64,000 bases of DNA from Crateriforma conspicua (GTDB lineage Bacteria; Planctomycetota; Planctomycetia; Pirellulales; Pirellulaceae), in assembly GCF_007752935.1 (NCBI RefSeq), contig NZ_CP036319.1, positions 6,180,501-6,244,500 on the forward strand, in the 5' to 3' direction. Position 1 is the stretch's first letter, and every line of letters begins with the position of its first letter. A program made the translations under genes and the position numbers. Of this stretch, positions 35,783-44,870 are shown piece by piece. A model generated the notes under the pieces. The model was not told the origin of the DNA, searched no databases, and saw only the letters and a list, made by a program, of their open reading frames with translations.

Positions 35783-35991
35783 CAAACCGAGGACTGAAGA
35801 AAAAAGACGAAAAGACCGATCCATCCAAAACGCAACGACCAGAGCAACCACCTGACCGATTGACGTTTGATTTGAGGATAACCTAGGATACGCGAACCGG
35901 GAAACGAGTGATCATCCAGGATCGACTTTATTTGCTTCGCGAGTAAACTGTCGCCCTTCCCATTGACCACACGAATCACTTTCGGTGGTTC

Positions 35992-36064
35992 GGTCAGGTA
36001 GCTCAGTTGGTAGAGCACGGCCCTGAAAAGGCCGGTGTCCGCGGTTCGAGCCCGCGCCTGACCA
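35992..36064 (+). tRNA. tRNA-Phe (anticodon GAA)
   Basis: A complete 73-nt cloverleaf is present. The acceptor stem GGTCAGG (35992-35998) pairs with CCTGACC (36057-36063), discriminator A at 36064. The anticodon stem CGGCC/GGCCG holds loop CTGAAAA with anticodon GAA at 36025-36027. The T arm CGCGG-TTCGAGC-CCGCG is perfect. CCA is not fully encoded. It faces away from the Ton-like cluster. Confidence 0.96.
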
Positions 36065-36290
36065 CTTTCGACACTCGCCCGAAACCGACGCGTGTTTCTG
36101 CTGCGACGAAATTTCTTTTGCGGCGGTCCCTCGATCGCCCCTAGCACTGAGTTCGGTCTCTGATTCCGCCGGTGCCGACCCGCGGTGAAGGCTGGTCAGC
36201 CCGCCCCCCACGTCAAGCGTGCTACACTGTGGCCGTTTTGCGGCTTCGGTCGCCCAGACGAACGCACACCGCCCTGCCCAACGGTCCATT

Positions 36291-37991
36291 ATGAGCGAAA
36301 CCGCGGAGCCCGAGTCCAACGTTCCCGCAGCCCCCGTGTCCTCGTCCTCTGCTGACCCAGATGCCACCACGTCGCCGCCGCGCCGGCGTCGCAAGGAACA
36401 ATGGGGATCACGGCTGGGTGTGATCATGGCGGTCGCCGGATCGGCGGTCGGACTGGGCAACTTTCTGCGGTTCCCCGGCCAGGCAGCCCAGAACGGCGGC
36501 GGCGCATTCATGTTGCCGTACTTCATTTCGCTATTGATCCTGGGCATCCCGCTGTGCTGGACCGAGTGGACCATGGGACGCTTCGGAGGCACGCGTGGAT
36601 TCCACAGTGCGCCGGGGATCTTCTGTGTTCTGTGCCGAACGCCCAAAGCCCGCTACCTAAGCGTGTTCGCTTTGCTGATCCCGCTGGTCATCTACATGTA
36701 CTACATCGTGATCGAAGCGTGGTGCCTGGCTTACGCTTGGAACTATGCAACGGGCGATCTGATGCTGGGCAAAGATAGCGCGGCGTACGAATCATTCTTT
36801 TCCGACTTTGTCGGCATCGGCGAAGACGGACACGCCTTCGGCGGCGGTGGATCGCCGCTATTGCTGTTCATCGCGATCACGTTCGTATTGAACTTCATCC
36901 TGATCTATCGCGGCGTCGCCAAAGGGATCGAGACCTTTTGCAAGTTCGCTATTCCACTGATGGTGGTTTGTGCATTGTGCGTTCTGGCACGGGTGCTGAC
37001 CTTGCCGTCGGACCAGGTCAATGACGGACTGGGGTTCATGTGGAATCCGAAACCCGAAGCACTCACGGATCCGAAAACTTGGCTGGCCGCGTCCGGCCAA
37101 ATTTTCTTCAGCCTGTCGGTGGGCTTCGGCGTCATCATCAACTACAGCAGTTACCTGACCAAGAAAGATGATGTCGTGCTGAGCGGGTTGACCGCATGCA
37201 GCATGAACGAATTTTTTGAAGTCTGCTTGGGCGGCCTGATCACTCTGCCCGCCGCATTCATCTTCTTGGGTGTCAGCGTGGCATCCTTCGGAACGTTCGG
37301 CCTTGGCTTCAACGCCCTGCCCAATGTGTTCGCCCAGATGTATGCGGGCCAACTGTTCGGTTTCTTGTGGTTCTTCATGCTGTTCCTTGCCGCAGTGACC
37401 AGCAGTCTATCTATGCTGCAACCGTTCATCGCTTTCCTGGAAGAAGGTTTCGACCTGGAACGTCACGCCAGCGCCACCCTGCTGGGAATCATTGCATTGG
37501 CGGGCTCGCTGTTTGTCGTCTACTTTTCCGCCGGCCTGAAAGCACTGGACACGTTTGATTTTTGGGTGGGCACGTTTTTGATCTTTGTTTTGGCGATGAT
37601 CCAAGCGGTGGTGTATGGCTGGGTCTTTGGGATCGATCGTGGAGAGCACGAGGCACACATCGGCGCCCACATGCGGATCCCTCGATTCGTCCAACTGTTG
37701 CTGAAATACGTCGTTCCCGTTTACTTGGGCGTGATCTTTGTTGCGTTCTTTTTCCAAAACGTGCTGGACCGCAAAGACCCGGAAACGGGCGAGGTCATCC
37801 AGGGGTACTTCAGCACGATCATCCAGGACCGCGTCGCTTTGATGTCGGTCATCTTTTTGCTAGGGGTGACCGCCCTGTTGCTGGTGCTGATTCACTTGGC
37901 AGGTGCCCGCTGGTTGCAAAGCGGACGCCTTCAACGAGCTCTGGCCGATGAAGCGTCCACGGTCGCCGATCAACCGAAAGGAACGTCATGA
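36291..37991 (+). CDS. Sodium-dependent amino acid transporter, SNF/NSS family
   Basis: This 566-residue inner-membrane protein has about twelve hydrophobic helices. The first is the family signature, '[40 protein letters not shown]', which lines the sodium and substrate sites in LeuT-type symporters; '[16 protein letters not shown]' matches helix 6-7. The cytoplasmic N-terminus before helix 1 is longer than usual (about 35 polar residues). Bacterial members import amino acids with sodium. The stop overlaps by ATGA the start of a 38-residue membrane peptide resembling the MetS accessory subunit, which would make methionine or alanine plausible substrates. The phosphodiesterase gene follows 19 bp after that. 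Confidence 0.93.
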   Translation: MSETAEPESNVPAAPVSSSSADPDATTSPPRRRRKEQWGSRLGVIMAVAGSAVGLGNFLRFPGQAAQNGGGAFMLPYFISLLILGIPLCWTEWTMGRFGGTRGFHSAPGIFCVLCRTPKARYLSVFALLIPLVIYMYYIVIEAWCLAYAWNYATGDLMLGKDSAAYESFFSDFVGIGEDGHAFGGGGSPLLLFIAITFVLNFILIYRGVAKGIETFCKFAIPLMVVCALCVLARVLTLPSDQVNDGLGFMWNPKPEALTDPKTWLAASGQIFFSLSVGFGVIINYSSYLTKKDDVVLSGLTACSMNEFFEVCLGGLITLPAAFIFLGVSVASFGTFGLGFNALPNVFAQMYAGQLFGFLWFFMLFLAAVTSSLSMLQPFIAFLEEGFDLERHASATLLGIIALAGSLFVVYFSAGLKALDTFDFWVGTFLIFVLAMIQAVVYGWVFGIDRGEHEAHIGAHMRIPRFVQLLLKYVVPVYLGVIFVAFFFQNVLDRKDPETGEVIQGYFSTIIQDRVALMSVIFLLGVTALLLVLIHLAGARWLQSGRLQRALADEASTVADQPKGTS

Positions 37992-38104
37992 CATCAAGCG
38001 GAATTTTGGTGATGTTGCTGTCGTTGGGGTTTGTCCTGGCGTTGATTTCGTATTGCCTGTTCCGGGTGTTGACCCTGCCCTCGGATGACGCGGACACCCC
38101 ATGA
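37988..38104 (+). CDS. MetS-like small subunit of the NSS symporter (38 residues)
   Basis: This very short gene was found by reading past the symporter stop. ATG 37988 overlaps the stop as ATGA and the frame ends at TGA 38102-38104. The peptide is one hydrophobic helix ('[21 protein letters not shown]') followed by a short polar, acidic tail ('PSDDADTP'). Small single-span proteins encoded right after bacterial NSS transporters are known from MetP/MetS of Corynebacterium, where MetS is needed for methionine and alanine uptake. Position, coupling, length and topology fit that family. Expression is not shown, but the perfect overlap and the normal codon use make chance unlikely. Confidence 0.72.
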   Translation: MTSSGILVMLLSLGFVLALISYCLFRVLTLPSDDADTP

Positions 38105-38123
38105 CGCATCGGACCGTCGCAAC

Positions 38124-39440
38124 ATGAAACGATTGGTCCTGATCAATGTTGTCGGACTGACCCCCAAGCTGCTGAAATCCGCGGAATCTGTTTCCACGCT
38201 GGCATCCGCCCCCGGTTACACCGCTCTGCCATGGTCCAGCCCGCTGCCCGCGGTGACGTCGACCTGCCAAGCGACGATGATGACCGGCTTGGCACCCCGG
38301 GATCACGGCATCGTGGCCAACGGGTGGTTCTATCCGGACACCCAAGAAATCCGGTTCTGGCAGCAAGCCAATTCGCTGGTTCAAGGTCGCAAGTTCTACG
38401 ATGGCGTGGAAACCGCCAACATGTTTTGGTGGTTCAACCAAGGGTCATCGGTCAAGTACTTCGCAACGCCCAAACCACACTACGGGTGTGACGGCAGCAA
38501 AGTCTTTGACATCATCGACCAGACGGGATGCAACCTCGTTCAAAAGCACGGCCCGTTTCCGTTCTTCGCTTTCTGGGGCCCCGGTGCGGGGCTGGCGTCC
38601 AGCCGCTGGATCGCCGATGCGACGGCGACCGTGATGCGAACCCAAAAACCACCGTTGACGCTGTGTTATCTTCCGCACCTGGATTACGACTACCAACGCT
38701 ACCCAGACCAAGATTCCGCACGCGTGCAGGAAGTCGATCAGTGCGTCGCGACGGTGATCAGCGCCGCGGATGACATCGGCGCCGATGTCGTGATCGTTTC
38801 CGAATACGGGCTGCGTCCCGTCCAACGATGCGTCCATCTCAATCGCCTGCTGCGGGGCAACGGCTTGCTCTCGGTTCGAGGTGGTCCGTTTGGCGAAATG
38901 CTGATGCCGGGTGAATCTCGCGCGTTTGCGGTCGCCGACCATCAACTGGCCCACATCTATGTCCGAGATCCGAGTGACATTCCCGCCGTGGCCAAGATGC
39001 TGGAACAATCCGATGGTGTGCAATCGGTGTTCGCCCCGGAAGATCTGGAACTAGATCATCCACGCAGCGGTCAACTGATCGCGCTGGCGGATCCGGATAC
39101 GTGGTTCAGCTATTACTACTGGGACGACGATCGCCAGGCACCGGACTTTGCCCGCACGGTCGACATTCATCGCAAGCCGGGCTACGACCCGTGCGAACTT
39201 TTCAAGACCAGCATGCCCCGCGTGGTGGCAAGACTGCTGCAGAAAAAGCTGGGCTTTCGCTACAAGATGGACGTCGTCCCGCTAGATACCGCCTTGGTCC
39301 ACGGCAGTCATGGGCTGCACCCGGACGATTCGGCCGACGGACCGATCATCATCGGGCCACAGGATCCGCCCGATGACATGCGTGGATTCAGCGATTACGT
39401 CACGCGCCTGTTGCAAGCGTCGCAAACTCAAGACCGTTAG
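38124..39440 (+). CDS. Type I phosphodiesterase / nucleotide pyrophosphatase family protein
   Basis: The product has 438 residues from ATG 38124 and belongs to the alkaline phosphatase superfamily, NPP branch. The N-terminal 'MKRLVLINVVGLTPKLL' leads to 'PAVTSTCQATMMTGLAPRDHGIVANGWF', in which Thr45 aligns with the NPP nucleophile. Metal ligands are suggested by 'YLPHLDYDYQRY', 'VIVSEYGLRPV' and the C-terminal 'HGSHGLHPDD'. There is no signal peptide, so it is probably cytoplasmic, and its substrate is unknown. It lies 19 bp after the MetS-like gene, so transporter, small subunit and hydrolase form an operon. Its stop overlaps the dusB stop tail to tail. Confidence 0.82.
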   Translation: MKRLVLINVVGLTPKLLKSAESVSTLASAPGYTALPWSSPLPAVTSTCQATMMTGLAPRDHGIVANGWFYPDTQEIRFWQQANSLVQGRKFYDGVETANMFWWFNQGSSVKYFATPKPHYGCDGSKVFDIIDQTGCNLVQKHGPFPFFAFWGPGAGLASSRWIADATATVMRTQKPPLTLCYLPHLDYDYQRYPDQDSARVQEVDQCVATVISAADDIGADVVIVSEYGLRPVQRCVHLNRLLRGNGLLSVRGGPFGEMLMPGESRAFAVADHQLAHIYVRDPSDIPAVAKMLEQSDGVQSVFAPEDLELDHPRSGQLIALADPDTWFSYYYWDDDRQAPDFARTVDIHRKPGYDPCELFKTSMPRVVARLLQKKLGFRYKMDVVPLDTALVHGSHGLHPDDSADGPIIIGPQDPPDDMRGFSDYVTRLLQASQTQDR

Positions 39441-40474
39441 GCGATCACCGCCGGACGGTCTTGTGGGAAATACTGATCGACCACGGAATAGAATTCTTCG
39501 GCCGATGCCACGTTGGCGACGTGACTGCGAAAGTGACGGGCCCCGTGTTTGCCCTGCGCATAACAACAAGCGTATTTGCGCATCAACACCGTGCCCTTCT
39601 CCTCGCCGAATCGATCGACGACCAATCGGTAATGACGCAGCATGACGTCACGCTGCTGGACCAAGGTCGGGTCGGGCGGAATTTCGTCGCCACGCAGCGC
39701 GGCGGCCGCCTGGGCGAACAACCAAGGACGCCCCAGACACGCCCGGGCAATCATCACGCCATCGACGTCATAATTCTTGAACGCTGCGACCACCTTGTCC
39801 GCGCTGTCCAAATCGCCGTTGCCGATCAACGGGATCTTCTTCAAATGCTGTTTGATCTCGCTAATACGTTCCCAGTCGGCATGCCCGCGAAACATGTCCT
39901 TGGCGGTTCGCCCATGAACGGTCAGCGCGGCAGCCCCAGCTTCTTCGACCACGTGGGCGACTTCGTTGGCATTGATACTTTCGGGTGAACATCCCAAGCG
40001 AATCTTTGCCGTCACTGGTGTGGGCGCACAGACTTCGACCAACCGACTGATGATCGCAAACATTCGATCAGGCTCACGCAACAAATAGCTGCCGCTGTGA
40101 GCCTTTTCGGTCACTTGCCGAACCGGACAGCCAAAATTGATGTCGACGACGCTGACTTTGTATTCCCGGGCCAGTCGCACGCCGACTTTGGCCATCGTTT
40201 CGGGATCGTTGTCCCAGATCTGAACGGCCAGCGGCCTGGCTTCCTCCGCGACGCCCCACAACCGATCCGGATGCTCCGCTTCGTTCTGGTCCATCCAGAC
40301 AAACCCGCGAGCATTGACCATTTCGGTCGCCAACAATCCGGCACCACCGAACTGGCGAACGACCTCGCGAAACGCCGCATTGGTGAACCCCGCCATCGGG
40401 GCCTGTAAAATCGGCGGATCGACAACCAAGTCGCCGATACGCAGCGGTGGGGGTGGAAGCGGGCGATGAGACAT
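39437..40474 (-). CDS. dusB: tRNA-dihydrouridine synthase (DusB-like)
   Basis: The 345-residue protein reduces specific uridines in tRNA D-loops to dihydrouridine with FMN and NADPH. ATG 40474 is chosen; a longer frame to 40492 adds six residues. The barrel begins with 'PPILQAPMAGFTNAAFREVVRQFGGAG', typical of Dus proteins. The catalytic Cys116 lies in 'DINFGCPVRQVTEKAHSGS', and the FMN phosphate segment is 'IGNGDLDSADKVVAAFKNYDVDGVMIARACLGRPWLF', which with 'RLGCSPESINANEVAHVVEEAG' points to the DusB branch. It is a single gene converging on the phosphodiesterase gene; the stop codons overlap by 3 bases (TTAG). Confidence 0.92.
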   Translation of the reverse strand: MSHRPLPPPPLRIGDLVVDPPILQAPMAGFTNAAFREVVRQFGGAGLLATEMVNARGFVWMDQNEAEHPDRLWGVAEEARPLAVQIWDNDPETMAKVGVRLAREYKVSVVDINFGCPVRQVTEKAHSGSYLLREPDRMFAIISRLVEVCAPTPVTAKIRLGCSPESINANEVAHVVEEAGAAALTVHGRTAKDMFRGHADWERISEIKQHLKKIPLIGNGDLDSADKVVAAFKNYDVDGVMIARACLGRPWLFAQAAAALRGDEIPPDPTLVQQRDVMLRHYRLVVDRFGEEKGTVLMRKYACCYAQGKHGARHFRSHVANVASAEEFYSVVDQYFPQDRPAVIA

Positions 40475-40793
40475 CGAACCGAGATTCCGCAATCAAACGG
40501 TCACAAACGGATCACCAAGACGACGGTAAACCGACCGCAGCGATGGGCGTGGTGATCACAAGAAAAAGCACGTCGATCCATGCTAGGCCGATCCGGGAAG
40601 GCTGCCAATGCGTTTTTCCCGATCGGCCGCCGACGTTTTTGCTTGCCCGCCCCCGTTACCATGGTGAAGAAAGCCCGATTCGCTGGCACTCCCCACTCGC
40701 AACCGCGACGCAACCCTTACTTTTCACATTTCGCCCCGCCGTAAGCGTCTTTGCATCATTCGTTTCGCATCCTCCACCTGATCGCAGGCATCG
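40475..40793. other. 319-bp divergent intergenic region, no gene seen
   Basis: The region separates dusB (minus) from the sulfatase (plus) and must hold both promoters. Frames that run through it have no recognisable product and are rich in Arg and Pro, as expected of shadows. I see no clear -35/-10 pair, hairpin or repeat. Confidence 0.5.
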
Positions 40794-42494
40794 ATGAATT
40801 CCCGCCCTCGCACCGCCCGAATCGGACTCCGCTTCGGTTCGCTCCCCTGCCTTTCACTGACCTGGCTGGCCTTGCTGCTAAGCGGTTTCATCGTTCAGTG
40901 CCCCCGCTCTTTCGGCCAAGAAACAAACGCAAGCCACCGGCGTCCCAACGTGTTGGTTGCCATCTGTGATGACCAGTCGTATCCACACGCTTCGGCCTAT
41001 GGCTACACCGCCGTATCAACACCCGCGTTTGATCGTGTCGCCGCGACAGGCGTCCGTTTTGACACTGCCATCACGCCGTCACCAGGTTGCTCGCCGATGC
41101 GAGCCGCCTTTTTGACCGGTCGCCCGATTTGGCAGATCGGTCCCGCGGGCACTCACGCATCCTCCTTTCCCACGCACCTACAAGTGTTTCCCGAGCTACT
41201 ACGGGGGTCCGGCTATCACGTCGGATCAACCGGAAAAGGCTGGGGACCGGGACGCCACGATGGATGGCCGGACAATCCGGCCGGAAAGGTCTACAACAAA
41301 CGCAAGCAGAAATCCCCCAGCGGCATTTCAGACAAAGACTACGCCGCGAACTTCGAAGATTTCTTGGCCGAGCGAGGACAAGACCAACCGTTTTGCTTTT
41401 GGTACGGCGGCCACGAGACGCATCGTGGTTATCAGCAAGGAATCGGCCGCCAGAATGGGATCAACGTCACCGCGGAACAACTGCCGCCGTTTCTTCCCGA
41501 TGCACCGGAGATCCGAAGTGATGTGGCCGACTATCTGTACGAAATCCAGTGGTTTGATGACCACTTGCGACGCATGATGGAAAAGCTGGAAGCAATCGGT
41601 GAACTGCAAAACACACTGATCGTGGTGACCAGTGACAACGGAATGCCTTTCCCACGTGCCAAAGCCAACGTGTACGAATACGGGATCCACATGCCGTTGG
41701 CGATCAGTTGGCCCGATCGTATTGCGGCCGGACAAACCATCGATGCCCCCGTGTCTTTGATTGATGTGACACGCACCATTGTCGACGCCGCGTCGATTGA
41801 TGCTGGTCAGTGTGAAGCCATGACCGGCACGAGCTTGCTGGGCGCGATGACCGGCGTCGATTCGGCCGCCTTGCCAACCGCCGCCTTCAGTGGTCGCGAA
41901 CGCCATTCGTCGTCACGGTTCAACAGCCTTTCGTATCCCTGTCGATGCGTTCGCGATTCGCGTTTTCTATACATCCGAAATTTCAAACCCGAACGCTGGC
42001 CCGCCGGTACGCCCCAGAAATTCAGCTCGGCGTCCTACGATCGCAATGGCCGACTGATCAGGGCGGAGCCAGGCCCTGAACACGGTGGTTACCACGACAT
42101 CGATAACGGTCCGACACTGGCCTGGATGATTGCCCACCGTGACGATCCGAATGTTCGCCCATTGTTTGACGCCGCTGTCGCCAAACGCCCTGCGGAGGAA
42201 CTGTACGACGTCGTCACCGATCCGGGGTGCTTGAACAACCTGATCGGCGACGATGAATTCGCAGCCCAACACCAGCGTTTGTTGAAACGGCTGTCGTCTC
42301 ATCTGGCCGCAACCGGCGACTTGCGTCAAACGGATCCATCGGCTGCGGATGTTTGGGAAACCTTCCCGCGTTTTTCCCCGCTGCGATGGTTTGCGACACC
42401 GGATTGGGCAAAACAGAACCCTGGATCCATTCCCGACATGCCATGGCTTGAGCAACGTCGGCCGAAGGCAAAAGGATCCGAGCAACCGCAGTAG
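40794..42494 (+). CDS. Secreted sulfatase (heparan N-sulfatase-like)
   Basis: The 566-residue enzyme begins with a signal peptide ('LTWLALLLSGFIVQCPRSFG') and then the sulfatase core 'RPNVLVAICDDQSYPHASAYG' with metal-binding Asp59 and Asp60. The formylglycine motif is CSPMR at 99-103, followed by AAFLTGR, so Cys99 would be converted by a formylglycine-generating enzyme. 'GSTGKGWGPG' supplies the conserved Lys and 'VTSDNGMPFPRAKANVYEYG' the second metal site. Overall layout resembles heparan N-sulfatase-like (S1) enzymes that act on sulfated marine polysaccharides in the periplasm. It is monocistronic, with dusB divergent upstream. The substrate is not known. Confidence 0.92.
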   Translation: MNSRPRTARIGLRFGSLPCLSLTWLALLLSGFIVQCPRSFGQETNASHRRPNVLVAICDDQSYPHASAYGYTAVSTPAFDRVAATGVRFDTAITPSPGCSPMRAAFLTGRPIWQIGPAGTHASSFPTHLQVFPELLRGSGYHVGSTGKGWGPGRHDGWPDNPAGKVYNKRKQKSPSGISDKDYAANFEDFLAERGQDQPFCFWYGGHETHRGYQQGIGRQNGINVTAEQLPPFLPDAPEIRSDVADYLYEIQWFDDHLRRMMEKLEAIGELQNTLIVVTSDNGMPFPRAKANVYEYGIHMPLAISWPDRIAAGQTIDAPVSLIDVTRTIVDAASIDAGQCEAMTGTSLLGAMTGVDSAALPTAAFSGRERHSSSRFNSLSYPCRCVRDSRFLYIRNFKPERWPAGTPQKFSSASYDRNGRLIRAEPGPEHGGYHDIDNGPTLAWMIAHRDDPNVRPLFDAAVAKRPAEELYDVVTDPGCLNNLIGDDEFAAQHQRLLKRLSSHLAATGDLRQTDPSAADVWETFPRFSPLRWFATPDWAKQNPGSIPDMPWLEQRRPKAKGSEQPQ

Positions 42495-42750
42495 CCCCGG
42501 CCGCGCTTCAGTTTTCTCTGTGCGACCTTTGCCCAGAAGACGGGGCGGATACGATGCCGTTGTGTGCATTGCCTGATCGGTACCCCAACGCGGTCACGAT
42601 CCGAGACGGCCGTCAACAAGGTTGTCTTCTTGAAAGGTCATCCTTTCGCACGGTCCCCCGTATTTGCGCCATCCAGTGCATCGCTACCGGCATTCAAGAT
42701 GCTCGGACAGCAGCGTTCTGTGTTTATCCATTCCGATTTTGTTCATGCCG

Positions 42751-43731
42751 ATGTCGACTGACACTTATCACCAAACGGTTCAAAACGTTTATCGCGATGC
42801 TGCGTTGACCCCCGCGTCCAACTTGTGCTGTGTGCCACAGCGGCCGCAGTACCTGCCGGGACTCGTGATCCCGCCAATCATGCACGAGATGAACTACGGC
42901 TGTGGGTCGACGGTGCATCCCGAAGATTTCACACCGAACTGCACCGCGTTGTACGTCGGTGTCGGCGGCGGATTGGAAGCTTTGCAACTGGCCTATTTCT
43001 GTCGCCGCCCCGGCGGAGTCATTGCGGTCGATCCGGTCGCGGAAATGCGTCAAGCAGCAGCAAAAAACTTGGACTTGGCCGCGAAGGAAAACGACTGGTT
43101 CGATCCGTCTTTCGTTCGGATCGTCGACGGAGACGCTTTGAATCTGCCAGTCGACGACGACACGATCGATTTGGCCGCACAGAATTGCCTGTTCAACATT
43201 TTCACGGCGGACGGCGATCTTCAGAAAGCGCTAGCGGAAATGCACCGCGTATTGACCCCAGGCGGACGGCTGTCGATGTCCGATCCGATCACTCCCGTTC
43301 CTCTGCCACCGCACGTGAAAAACAACGAACAATGGCGAGCGGAATGTCTGTCGGGATGCCAGTTACTGGACGATTACCTGAATCAAATGGTGGATGCCGG
43401 CTTTGGTTCGATCGAAGTTCGCAAACGGACGCCGTACCGCATGCTGGACACGGTGACGTACCAGCTGAGGGAACCGATTCTGTTGGAAACGATCGAAGTC
43501 GCCGCCCACAAAACACAAGTGCCCCCGGACGGCGCCTGCATCTTTACCGGTGCAACCGCCGTGTATTTCGGCGACCAGCCACAACTGGACGACGGCAATG
43601 GGCATGTCCTGCAGCGGAATCTGCCTTACCCTGTTTGCGACAAAACGGCCGCCAATTTGAAAGCGCTGCAACGCAAGGATTTGGTTGTCACCGATCCCAC
43701 ATGGCATTACCAGGGCGGCGGGTGCTGCTGA
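42751..43731 (+). CDS. arsM: Arsenosugar-pathway arsenite methyltransferase ArsM
   Basis: The product has 326 residues from ATG 42751 (ATG 42745 is two codons upstream). It is a class I SAM-dependent methyltransferase with motif I 'LYVGVGGGLEAL', the acidic 'VIAVDPVAEM' and motif III-IV 'ALAEMHRVLTPGGRLSMSDP'. Cysteines likely to bind trivalent arsenic are Cys26-Cys27 ('NLCCVPQ'), the Cys of 'NYGCGSTV' and the C-terminal 'GGGCC'. These are features of the ArsM branch associated with arsenosugar synthesis. The directly following gene is arsS, a strong contextual match with cyanobacterial arsM-arsS pairs. The protein methylates As(III) to mono- and dimethylarsenic species in the cytoplasm. No ArsR repressor or arsenite pump is nearby. 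Confidence 0.85.
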   Translation: MSTDTYHQTVQNVYRDAALTPASNLCCVPQRPQYLPGLVIPPIMHEMNYGCGSTVHPEDFTPNCTALYVGVGGGLEALQLAYFCRRPGGVIAVDPVAEMRQAAAKNLDLAAKENDWFDPSFVRIVDGDALNLPVDDDTIDLAAQNCLFNIFTADGDLQKALAEMHRVLTPGGRLSMSDPITPVPLPPHVKNNEQWRAECLSGCQLLDDYLNQMVDAGFGSIEVRKRTPYRMLDTVTYQLREPILLETIEVAAHKTQVPPDGACIFTGATAVYFGDQPQLDDGNGHVLQRNLPYPVCDKTAANLKALQRKDLVVTDPTWHYQGGGCC

Positions 43732-43814
43732 ATCAGCCCCAAATTCCGCAACGCCCGCATGTGAGTCCACTTGTGGCGTGCCCATTCGTAACAGTGCCAT
43801 CAATCGACAATCCG

Positions 43815-44855
43815 ATGCCCCAATCGAAATCAAAGCCGCTTGCCAACCGAATCGAATTGCCCTTGGTGCAATCGAACTCGTTTGATGCGCGAATGCGGGG
43901 CGGTCAGCTGAACGCAGCGAACAAGATTGAAATGCTGCAAATCAACATTGGTCTGGTTTGCAATCTGGCCTGCAAGCATTGCCACGTCGAATCGTCGCCC
44001 AAACGCACCGCTGCGTTGGACAACATGAATCGCCAAACGGCCGACCGGGTTTTGCAATGGCTGGCCGACAACCCGGGCATTCGGGTCGTCGACATCACCG
44101 GCGGCAGCCCGGAAATGAACCCCAACTTTCGCGACTTGGTTCAAGGCATTCGGTCACTGGGGATCACGGTCATGGACCGCTGTAATCCGACCATCATCGT
44201 TCACCAAGACGCCGACGGTAACGAACCCTATGGCTGGGTGCCGGACTTCTTGGCCGAACACTCGGTCGAAGTCGTCGCGTCGCTGCCCTGCTATCTTCCT
44301 GACAACGTTCGCAAACAGCGTGGCGTCCATGCGTTTGATGATTCCGTCGCGGGCCTGAAGCGATTGAATGATGTCGGCTACGGGGTCGACCCGCGTTTAC
44401 AGCTCAACCTGGTTTACAACCCCGTTGGCGTTTCGCTTCCACCGCCCCAGGAACAACTGCAAGAAGATTACCGTCGCGAATTGCTGTCGCGTTACGGAAT
44501 ACGTTTCAACCAGTTGTGGACGATCACCAACATGCCGATCGCACGGTGGCGTGACTCGCTACAGAGATCCGGCCAACTTGATCAATACATGCAAACGCTG
44601 ATCGCTGCCTTCAATCCAAGTTCCGTCGATCACTTGATGTGCCGGCACATGATCCACATCGACAGCCAGGGTCGGACGCACGATTGCGATTTCAACTTTG
44701 CCATGGGAATCCCCACGGCATCCTTGTCGGGATCGTATCTGTGGGATCACCGTTTGGAAGATTTAAGCGGTCGTCGTATCGCAACGGACGCTCATTGTTT
44801 TGGATGCACCGCGGGTGCGGGTAGCAGTTGTGGTGGGACGCTGACGTCTTCGTGA
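43815..44855 (+). CDS. arsS: Arsenosugar biosynthesis radical SAM protein ArsS
   Basis: This 346-residue radical SAM enzyme carries the iron-sulfur motif 'NLACKHCHVESSP' (CxxxCxxC: Cys in VCNLACKHC). Other family segments are 'DITGGSPEMNPNFRDLVQ', 'RCNPTIIVHQ', 'SLPCYLPDNVRKQRG' and 'LQLNLVYNPVG'. The C-terminal Cys-rich part, 'CDFNFAMGIP' and 'CFGCTAGAGSSCGG', is typical of the 'radical SAM/Cys-rich' group to which ArsS belongs. ArsS is thought to add the 5'-deoxyadenosyl group of SAM to dimethylarsenite, the first step to oxo-arsenosugars. ATG 43815 gives a normal length; the open frame continues upstream inside arsM. The gene ends within a perfect palindrome shared with the convergent ABC-F gene. 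Confidence 0.9.
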   Translation: MPQSKSKPLANRIELPLVQSNSFDARMRGGQLNAANKIEMLQINIGLVCNLACKHCHVESSPKRTAALDNMNRQTADRVLQWLADNPGIRVVDITGGSPEMNPNFRDLVQGIRSLGITVMDRCNPTIIVHQDADGNEPYGWVPDFLAEHSVEVVASLPCYLPDNVRKQRGVHAFDDSVAGLKRLNDVGYGVDPRLQLNLVYNPVGVSLPPPQEQLQEDYRRELLSRYGIRFNQLWTITNMPIARWRDSLQRSGQLDQYMQTLIAAFNPSSVDHLMCRHMIHIDSQGRTHDCDFNFAMGIPTASLSGSYLWDHRLEDLSGRRIATDAHCFGCTAGAGSSCGGTLTSS

Positions 44856-44870
44856 AATTGTCATTTCACG
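44851..44870. terminator. Perfect palindrome containing both convergent stop codons
   Basis: CGTGAAAT (44851-44858) and ATTTCACG (44863-44870) form an 8-bp stem closed by a 4-nt loop. The stop of arsS (44853-44855) lies in the left arm and the stop of the ABC-F gene (44866-44868, minus) in the right arm. Such a shared hairpin could stabilise or end both messages. A T-rich tract does not follow, so rho-independent action is not proved. Confidence 0.5.
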
